The position numbers and the translations under genes are program-made. Shown here in pieces: positions 1 through 4,392 of a stretch of 5,743 nt of DNA. The notes under the pieces were generated by a model. The model saw only the letters and a program-made list of their open reading frames with translations, did not search any database and was not told the DNA's origin. Location of the stretch: positions 1 to 5,743 of the forward strand of contig QKDT01000249.1 in the NCBI GenBank assembly GCA_003251995.1, written 5' to 3'. The first letter of the stretch is position 1, and every line of letters starts with the position of its first letter. The stretch is from Desulfovibrio desulfuricans. GTDB lineage: Bacteria; Desulfobacterota; Desulfovibrionia; Desulfovibrionales; Desulfovibrionaceae.

Positions 1-406
1 CAAAAATACTGAGCATGTTGCGTATCATGCGTGAGTGGACGTCACAGCCCTTTTCGCAAGTGGCGTAAAAGAACCGGCCTGGAATGCCCAGCACCCGCAC
101 GGCTGTTTCTGCCAGCACGCTGCACCCGTAAGTAGGGCGGCCCAAAAAAACATGAACCTCGCCAAACAGGTCGCCAGGCGCATCCACACGGGCCATAACC
201 GCGCGTCTGCCCTCGGTAGATTCGCGGCACACGTTTACCGCACCGTCCAGCAATACATAAAGCCTTTCCGGGGGGTCAGATTCTGCAAAGATCAGCGCCC
301 CTTTGCCGTGCTGTTCTTCAACTGCGCCACTACAGGCCAGGCACAAGCGGGCCTCCTGCCCGGTCATGCCAGAAAACAGGGGGGATGCTTCCAAGGCGCG
401 TTCCAT
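1..406 (-). CDS. Crp/Fnr-family transcriptional regulator, N-terminal part (runs off left edge)
   Basis: The minus strand from ATG at 406 stays open for 135 codons to the window edge. The visible part is the cyclic-nucleotide-binding-type sensor fold of the Crp/Fnr family: an opening PLFSGM segment (residues 9-14), a strand ending LYVLLDGAVNV (49-59) and the diagnostic PGDLFGEVHVFLGRPTYGCSVLAET stretch (about 77-101). The dimerisation helix begins near the edge, and the helix-turn-helix DNA-binding domain lies outside the window. Such proteins sense a small ligand, gas or redox state and control promoters. The GEVHVFLGRPTYGCS pocket lacks the arginine-serine/threonine signature typical of cAMP binding, so the ligand is probably not cAMP. 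Six cysteines (22, 25, 60, 95, 117, 121) are visible; a metal or redox role is possible but not shown. The start is supported by AGAGGA five bases upstream. The sensed signal and targets are unknown. Confidence 0.86.
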   Translation of the reverse strand, partial: MERALEASPLFSGMTGQEARLCLACSGAVEEQHGKGALIFAESDPPERLYVLLDGAVNVCRESTEGRRAVMARVDAPGDLFGEVHVFLGRPTYGCSVLAETAVRVLGIPGRFFYATCEKGCDVHSRMIRNMLSIF

Positions 407-447
407 GTAGTCCTCTTGCTGCGGTGGCGATTCTTGTCAGACTGTAG

Positions 448-476
448 CCTATAGGTTGTCTGTGATGCAACAGCAA
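448..476 (-). promoter_or_regulatory. Candidate sigma70-type promoter for the Crp/Fnr-type gene
   Basis: On the minus strand TTGCTG (471-476) is followed after exactly 17 bases by TATAGG (448-453), giving a start of transcription about 35 bases before the ATG at 406. It lies between the upstream gene's terminator and the regulator's start codon, where a promoter is expected. The -10 is part of a perfect 8-bp palindrome CCTATAGG (448-455). This is read from consensus only. Confidence 0.45.
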
Positions 477-493
477 GTTTTATCGGGGCGCGC

Positions 494-524
494 AAAAAAC
501 AAAAAAAGGGGGCCTAAGCCCCCT
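494..524 (-). terminator. Rho-independent terminator of the KpsD-like gene
   Basis: Read on the minus strand, a perfect 7-bp stem AGGGGGC / GCCCCCT (518-524 pairs with 507-513) with a 4-base loop is followed by a T-rich tract TTTTTTGTTTTTT, which includes the last T of the stem (495-507). It lies 22 bases beyond the stop codon of the KpsD-like gene. This is a textbook intrinsic terminator and separates that gene from the Crp/Fnr-type gene. On the plus strand the same stem is followed by a T-rich CGGTTTTGTTT, so it could stop transcription both ways, but no plus-strand gene ends here. Confidence 0.9.
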
Positions 525-545
525 CGGTTTTGTTTGAACAAGCGC

Positions 546-2120
546 TTACAGGGTTGGCATACCCAGCAGCAGACGGGCAGAAACCACCACCTGCATGATA
601 ACCTGCGAGATATCCTTGACTGCCTGCATGCTTTTGGATTCCACTTTTGGCAATACCATAACCTGATCGCCAGGGAAAATATCATCGCCGTTCTGCGAAA
701 CAGAGCCGTTTTGGTGCAACACCAGCACCTTGTCGCGGTCTGCGCGGTTGGTGTAGCCGCCAGCGCCCTTGATGTAGTCGTCCACATCCTTCTTTTTGCC
801 CCACAGCATGGCCTGGGGCATCATGACTTCACCGCTCACCAACACCACGTCGCTCTTGGGCGGGATCACAATTACGTCACCGTCTTCCAGCGAAAGATCG
901 GCCTTGTCCGGCCCGCCATCAAGCACAACAACGCCTTCCGGCTCCACGTTTTTGGCCCGCTCCACAAATTTGGAAACCATTTCGGCTTCCTTGGCGCGTA
1001 TGGAAGCTTCGTCCGTGCTGGAAGAGGAAGCCGTGAGGGCCGTTTCCTCCAGTCTGCGCAAAGAATCGGCAATGGCCTTTTTTTGGCGGGCGGCAACGCT
1101 TTTGCGTTTGATGTACATGGCCTGAAGGTTCGCGCGCCCCGGTTCCACCGCAATAAAGTTCTTCACTTCCTGCAACCGCGCGCCGCGCCGCACAGGAAAA
1201 CGCGAAGCGCCGCGCACCGCGCCCTGCACTTCAATCATCATTGTATTGCCGGGGGCGTCAGCGATAAACTGCACCTGGTCGCCGTCTTCCAGCATAAGAT
1301 TACGCAGTTCTTTAATCGGCAGATAGGTGCTGTAAGGCGCACCATTGCGGGTGCCGGAAAGGGCGATGTGCGAGGCGCTGTTTTGTGGTTCCGCCAGCTC
1401 AATCAAGGCTGCGCCCGTGGATTTGCCCTTGGGGAATTCAAATTTTGCGGGTATGCGCACCGCACCTATCGCCGTAATAGTGGGGCCTTTGTTGCCCACC
1501 ACAAGGGTGTCGCCTTCCTGCACGCGTACGGCTGGCAATATGCCCCTGCGGGCAAAAGGGTAGAGATCAAGGGTTGTAACGGCATTGCCATCGCGCATCA
1601 GGCGGATATCACGATAGCTGCCGCGCATGGGGTCAAGCCCCCCCGCCTTATCAAGAAAGCTCAGCAGCGGGTCGCCGGGGTTGCCGGTGTAGCGGCCTGG
1701 CTTGGCAACGCCGCCAGTAACAAAAATAGCCACGGGTCGGGCATCCAGAGGCGCGGCGTATATCTGCGCGTCTGAGTGACCGTTGGCGGCAAGTTTGCTG
1801 CGCAGGGCCTCGGTCAGCTTGTCGTAACCAAGACCAGCAACGGGGATAGCCCCCACTTCCGGCACGTCAAGGTGTCCGTCTGCAGCGACTATCAGGGTGC
1901 TGTCCACCTTGAGGTCGCCGCCCCACAGGCGTAGCACCACGCGGTCGCCTGGCGCAATGATGGAAGTATCCTTGGCGTCCTTGGTTGCTGTGGTTTTGGC
2001 TTGCGAAAAGTTGCCCTGAAACAGGTTTGCTGCATATGGCTGAGGAGTGTTTTCTGCCCTGACCGAGCTGGACATGGCAAGAAAGATCAGCAGAAAAGTA
2101 AAAATTGTTCTGTGCGACAT
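546..2120 (-). CDS. KpsD-like polysaccharide export protein (Poly_export/SLBB family)
   Basis: This 524-residue periplasmic/outer-membrane protein is likely part of the channel or adaptor that exports capsular polysaccharide, as KpsD does in ABC-dependent capsule systems. Residues 1-22 form a Sec signal peptide: charged SHR, a hydrophobic FTFLLIFLA core, and VRA before E23. There is no lipobox cysteine, which fits KpsD better than the Wza lipoproteins. The Poly_export domain starts at PGDRVVLRLWGG (57-68). SLBB-like repeats follow at VAIFVTGGVAKPGRY, at MMIEVQGAVRGASRF and at VVLVSGEVMMPQ (about 425-436). A lysine/arginine/glutamate-rich helical insert (about 330-385) precedes the last repeat, and the protein ends in a helical VVSARLLL segment. 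The length is close to that of E. coli KpsD (about 558). No strong ribosome-binding site precedes 2120. An in-frame ATG at 2153 (11 residues longer, after GGGGG) is the main alternative. The open frame extends to 2348, but that ATG overlaps the putative -10. No other capsule genes are visible. Confidence 0.9.
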   Translation of the reverse strand: MSHRTIFTFLLIFLAMSSSVRAENTPQPYAANLFQGNFSQAKTTATKDAKDTSIIAPGDRVVLRLWGGDLKVDSTLIVAADGHLDVPEVGAIPVAGLGYDKLTEALRSKLAANGHSDAQIYAAPLDARPVAIFVTGGVAKPGRYTGNPGDPLLSFLDKAGGLDPMRGSYRDIRLMRDGNAVTTLDLYPFARRGILPAVRVQEGDTLVVGNKGPTITAIGAVRIPAKFEFPKGKSTGAALIELAEPQNSASHIALSGTRNGAPYSTYLPIKELRNLMLEDGDQVQFIADAPGNTMMIEVQGAVRGASRFPVRRGARLQEVKNFIAVEPGRANLQAMYIKRKSVAARQKKAIADSLRRLEETALTASSSSTDEASIRAKEAEMVSKFVERAKNVEPEGVVVLDGGPDKADLSLEDGDVIVIPPKSDVVLVSGEVMMPQAMLWGKKKDVDDYIKGAGGYTNRADRDKVLVLHQNGSVSQNGDDIFPGDQVMVLPKVESKSMQAVKDISQVIMQVVVSARLLLGMPTL

Positions 2121-2220
2121 GGCGGTGTTGATGCAATGGGTTCGGGCTTGCATGGCCCCCAGAGGTGGTTCCGCAAATGGGCTGTTTAGCCCTTGGGTTC
2201 CGTAGTCAATCGTGCCGCGA

Positions 2221-2270
2221 TGCCTTGTAGGCGGCTGGCGGCGGTTACTGGACGCCAGGGTGCCAAGGCA
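2221..2270 (-). repeat. Compound stem-loop in the KpsD leader
   Basis: An outer 7-bp perfect inverted repeat TGCCTTG (2221-2227) / CAAGGCA (2264-2270) encloses an inner 6-bp perfect repeat CTGGCG (2235-2240) / CGCCAG (2253-2258) with a 12-base loop. Two more GC pairs are possible in the internal loop. Transcribed on the minus strand, it would fold as one long interrupted hairpin about 100 bases before the KpsD start codon. There is no T-tract, so it is not a terminator. A regulatory role is inference. Confidence 0.5.
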
Positions 2271-2300
2271 AAGGCTTGCGATGTTTGTAACCACAACAAG

Positions 2301-2336
2301 GAAAGCGCACGGGGATGGTAGCCGCCGTGCGCTTTC
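2301..2336 (-). repeat. 12-bp perfect stem-loop at the predicted 5' end of the KpsD transcript
   Basis: GAAAGCGCACGG (2301-2312) and CCGTGCGCTTTC (2325-2336) are perfect inverted repeats around a 12-base loop. The putative promoter next to it would start transcription near 2337, so the RNA would begin almost directly with this hairpin. Neither strand has a following T-run, so a terminator is unlikely. Possible roles are mRNA 5' protection, a protein-binding site or a leader regulator; none is shown. Confidence 0.6.
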
Positions 2337-2343
2337 ATAAATA

Positions 2344-2373
2344 ATCATATTTGCCAGGATTAGCCAGAGGCAA
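2344..2373 (-). promoter_or_regulatory. Candidate sigma70-type promoter for the KpsD-like gene
   Basis: On the minus strand TTGCCT (2368-2373) and TATGAT (2344-2349) are separated by 18 bases. The -10 matches consensus at five of six positions and lies in an AT-rich patch. It would give a leader of about 215 bases before the ATG at 2120. Its -10 overlaps the ATG at 2348 that opens the longest frame, which argues against that start. This is consensus reading only. Confidence 0.5.
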
Positions 2374-2604
2374 TGCGACCGGGATCGTTTTTTGCCAAGG
2401 GCCGATCAGGCCAGTGCGGGGTTCCTTTCGATTTGCCGGAACCTGCTTAGATCGTAATGTTTACCTGCCAGCATAACACGCATGCTGACTATGTAGTGGG
2501 CATGCGGCGATTCGGGGTTAACCAAAAACGCGCAAAGCCCGCCCAAGTATCAGGGCAGCCGCCAGCAGGCAGCGGTGGTCGATGGCAGCCCGCGGCAGTC
2601 TGGC

Positions 2605-2988
2605 CTACTGCGAAATCCCCTGGCCCCACACTCGGGGCGCCATGTTCCAACGACCATTGCCGTCCTGGCAGATAACCACAACTTCCGCCTCACGCTGACC
2701 AGAAAGCACTGTGCCGCGCTTGCAGCTTTCGCCCTTGGCAGAGGTAAACAGCTCGTCCAGGCTAACGCGCACGTTTTTGCCAAAGTCGGGGTCATCAATG
2801 GTAGCGACTTCGCCCACGTTGGAAACGATCATGAAGGCCGTAACAGGGCCTGGGGGCGTTTCCGGCTGGGCAGGCTGCCCACCGAAGCCGCACCCGCCGA
2901 GCAGCAGGGTAGCAAGTACCGCCAATGCGGCAAGGCCCGAACGGCCTTTGCCGGGCAGAACCGCTGGCGAATGAGCTGAAATTTGCAT
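2605..2988 (-). CDS. Small envelope lipoprotein of unknown function
   Basis: This is a 127-residue predicted lipoprotein. A basic n-region (K14, R16) is followed by a hydrophobic run (about 19-31) and a lipobox LGGC with the lipidated Cys33, so the mature protein is anchored to a membrane facing the periplasm or surface. After a proline-rich linker (38-48) comes a small domain. Its C-terminal half has S83-A-x-G-x-x-C89 and C107-x4-G-x-W114, a spacing that recalls the C-terminal domain of 17-kDa surface-antigen-type lipoproteins; C89 and C107 could form a disulfide. That resemblance is by eye and weak, and I do not recognise the family. The start is supported by AGAGGA at 2995-3000, six bases before ATG. 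It lies upstream of, and in the same direction as, the KpsD-like gene but 484 bases away, so co-transcription is uncertain. An envelope role near a capsule exporter is plausible. Confidence 0.82.
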   Translation of the reverse strand: MQISAHSPAVLPGKGRSGLAALAVLATLLLGGCGFGGQPAQPETPPGPVTAFMIVSNVGEVATIDDPDFGKNVRVSLDELFTSAKGESCKRGTVLSGQREAEVVVICQDGNGRWNMAPRVWGQGISQ

Positions 2989-3010
2989 GGCATTTCCTCT
3001 TATGGCTGCC

Positions 3011-3028
3011 GTATTTTTTAAGAAATAC
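3011..3028. repeat. Near-perfect 18-bp palindrome before the lipoprotein gene
   Basis: GTATTTTTTAAGAAATAC matches its own reverse complement at 16 of 18 positions, with 6-bp perfect arms. It lies 23-40 bases before the lipoprotein ATG, just upstream of its ribosome-binding site. It could be a repressor operator or a leader hairpin of the minus-strand transcript. Confidence 0.4.
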
Positions 3029-3209
3029 CGCCACTTTTTTCCTTCCCTCTCGCAAAGAAACGCTCGTCTGTCAATGCCGGGTGCCCCTTGTTACCTTTTC
3101 AAAAAGGCTCAATAGTCACGCTTTTTGTAAAAAACAGGAATTTATCTATTGATACCAAATGAAGCCGGTCAGTTAGCAAAAGCACAATTAATAAATAGTG
3201 AATTTTATT

Positions 3210-3237
3210 TTGCATTTTGTTGCAGGGATGGTATTTT
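3210..3237 (+). promoter_or_regulatory. Candidate sigma70-type promoter for the MoeA-like/mop pair
   Basis: TTGCAT (3210-3215) and TATTTT (3232-3237) are 16 bases apart and lie in the AT-rich stretch about 35 bases before the ATG at 3272. An A/T-rich segment directly upstream could act as an UP element. A second, poorer candidate is TTGTAA (3125-3130) with TATTGA (3147-3152). The choice between them is inference. Confidence 0.35.
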
Positions 3238-3271
3238 ATGCACAATCTAGAAGTCATCTTCGGGAGAGGTC

Positions 3272-4312
3272 ATGTCCAAACTGGCAATGAAAACCATTCA
3301 TGTGCATGACGCCGTGGGCAGTGTTTTGTGCCACGACATCACTAGAATTGTACCAGGTGAAAGCAAAGGGCCGGTTTTTCGCAAAGGCCATGTGGTGCGG
3401 GAAGAAGACGTTGAGGTGTTGTTACAGGTTGGTAAAGAACATCTCTATGTTTTTGAATCCCTGCCAGGCATGGTTCACGAAAACGACGCCGCCGCGCGCG
3501 TGATTTCTGCCGTCTCGGGCGGCAACCTTACGTGTACGGAACCCAAGGAGGGGCGTATCGACCTCAAGGCCGCCTGTGATGGGCTGCTGCGGGTGGATGT
3601 GCCTGTTCTCAACCTCATAAACAGCATTGGCGAAATCTCTGTCGCAACCATCCACACCTTGCAGCATGTAACAAAAGGGCGCTCGGTAGCGGGAGCCCGC
3701 GTTGTGCCGTTGATGATTGAGGATGAAAAGTTGCGCCAGCTTGAATCAAGCGTCCACAGGCCGGTCATTGAGGTATTACCCCTGCGCCGCGCCAAGGTGG
3801 GCGTGGTCACGACCGGCAGCGAGGTTTTTTACGGACGCATTCAAGATGCCTTTGGCCCTGTGCTGCGTAAAAAGTTTGCCGCTCTGGGCAGCACGGTGGT
3901 GGGGCAAACCCTCACCAGCGACGAAGTGTCCATGACTGCTGGAGCCATTAGGGATTTTTTGGAGCAGGGGGCCGATTTTATTGTGGTAACAGGCGGTATG
4001 TCTGTTGACCCTGACGACCGTACGCCAACCGCTATCCGCGCTTCCGGAGCGGAGGTGTTGAGCTACGGCGCGCCAGTGTACCCCGGAGCCATGTTCCTTC
4101 TGGCCTATGCCCAAGGGGCCGCAGGTCGGGTGCCAGTGCTGGGGCTGCCCGGTTGCGTCATGTACCACAAGGCCAGCATATTTGATCTCATTGTGCCACG
4201 CCTGCTGGCTGGCATTGAGGTAACGGCTGCCGATGTGGCGGCATTGGGGCATGGGGGCTTCTGCTCCCAGTGCGCAGAATGCCATTACCCGGTTTGCCCG
4301 TTCGGCAAATAA
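3272..4312 (+). CDS. MoeA-like molybdopterin-binding protein with four-cysteine tail
   Basis: This 346-residue, likely cytoplasmic protein belongs to the MoeA/MogA-type molybdopterin-binding fold (MoCF_biosynth), which binds molybdopterin and acts in metal insertion or cofactor handover. Residues 1-61 carry a conserved-looking N-terminal segment (DAVGSVLCHDIT, then VPGESKGPVFRKGHVV). The MoCF core spans about 170-315 with TTGSEV (180-185), TGGMSVDPDDRTP (240-252) and LGLPGC (290-295), the last close to the LPGNP loop of MoeA. It is shorter than E. coli MoeA (411) and does not show the full MoeA domain plan. The C-terminus has C331-x2-C334-x2-C337-x4-C342, a possible metal or Fe-S site. No MocA-type nucleotidyltransferase motif is visible. 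The start follows GGGAG (3262-3266). It lies 80 bases before mop on the same strand, suggesting it serves that enzyme's cofactor; this is inference. Confidence 0.88.
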   Translation: MSKLAMKTIHVHDAVGSVLCHDITRIVPGESKGPVFRKGHVVREEDVEVLLQVGKEHLYVFESLPGMVHENDAAARVISAVSGGNLTCTEPKEGRIDLKAACDGLLRVDVPVLNLINSIGEISVATIHTLQHVTKGRSVAGARVVPLMIEDEKLRQLESSVHRPVIEVLPLRRAKVGVVTTGSEVFYGRIQDAFGPVLRKKFAALGSTVVGQTLTSDEVSMTAGAIRDFLEQGADFIVVTGGMSVDPDDRTPTAIRASGAEVLSYGAPVYPGAMFLLAYAQGAAGRVPVLGLPGCVMYHKASIFDLIVPRLLAGIEVTAADVAALGHGGFCSQCAECHYPVCPFGK

Positions 4313-4392
4313 GGAGGCAGGTGTAATTTTAACCCCGGGCGCGGATTTACCGCGCAGGTATATACCTTTTCCATCATTTAAAGGAGTCGCGC
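4313..4392 (+). promoter_or_regulatory. mop leader: hairpin plus perfect 12-bp palindrome
   Basis: The gap contains a 6-bp perfect stem GCGCGG / CCGCGC (4339-4344 and 4350-4355, loop ATTTA), immediately followed by the perfect palindrome AGGTATATACCT (4356-4367) and TTT. The hairpin is not itself followed by a T-run and the palindrome's own stem is only 4 bp, so a full terminator is doubtful. A leaky attenuator or an operator is possible. AAGGAGG (4311-4317) overlaps the preceding stop codon and is followed by GTG TAA (4321-4326), with no real gene after it. The true mop ribosome-binding site is AAAGGAG (4380-4386), six bases before ATG. Confidence 0.55.

Larger units (their letters stand above)
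2121..2604. other. 484-nt gap between lipoprotein and KpsD-like genes; structured leader
   Basis: No convincing gene is seen in this stretch; the open frames that cross it look like shadows and lack family features. The KpsD-proximal half (2121-2340) would be an untranslated leader if the promoter at 2344-2373 is used, and it holds several inverted repeats. The lipoprotein-proximal half contains a 6-bp stem GGTTCC / GGAACC (2420-2443), another CAGCAT / ATGCTG (2469-2487), the palindrome GGTTAACC and three copies of GGCAGC between about 2550 and 2590. No clear terminator with a T-tract was found after the lipoprotein gene. Confidence 0.6.
2989..3271. promoter_or_regulatory. AT-rich divergent control region
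   Basis: These 283 bases separate the minus-strand lipoprotein gene from the plus-strand molybdenum genes and must carry promoters for both. It holds a near-palindrome at 3011-3028, a short hairpin CCTTTT / AAAAGG around 3100, and an AATAAA / TTTATT inverted repeat (3190-3209) just before the plus-strand promoter candidate. On the minus strand a perfect TTGACA occurs at 3069-3074 but has no credible -10 at 16-18 bases. No gene is seen here. Confidence 0.6.

Noticed and set aside
456..1775. Open frame of 439 codons on the plus strand opposite the KpsD-like gene
   Set aside because: Histidine/arginine-rich shadow translation without domain features; the minus strand encodes a clear export protein here.
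2313..2324. Possible ops/JUMPstart-like element (GGATGGTAGCC resembles GGCGGTAGC) near a polysaccharide export gene
   Set aside because: The match is imperfect and lies on the plus strand, opposite to the direction of the KpsD-like gene, so it could not act on its transcript.
2121..2348. N-terminal extension of the KpsD-like gene to ATG at 2348
   Set aside because: It would bury the signal peptide 76 residues inside the protein, the added residues look non-coding, and the ATG overlaps a good -10 hexamer.
2350..2367. Sigma54 promoter (TGGC...TGGC) upstream of the KpsD-like gene
   Set aside because: The spacing between the GG and GC elements is one base off and the -12 element lacks TTGC.
2404..2443. 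tRNA-like fragment suggested by GGTTCC and paired arms
   Set aside because: No cloverleaf, anticodon arm or T-loop consensus can be assembled around it on either strand.
3046..3074. Perfect TTGACA on the minus strand (3069-3074) as a promoter for the lipoprotein gene
   Set aside because: At 16-18 bases downstream only GC-rich, GAGAGG-type sequence occurs, so no -10 supports it.
4311..4326. AAGGAGG followed by GTG TAA as a tiny coding unit
   Set aside because: The spacing of three bases is too short and the frame is a start followed directly by a stop. It is more likely fortuitous or a leftover translation signal.
4313..4392. Molybdenum cofactor (Moco) riboswitch before mop
   Set aside because: The 80-base gap is too short for the known Moco RNA motif and shows only one small hairpin and a palindrome.
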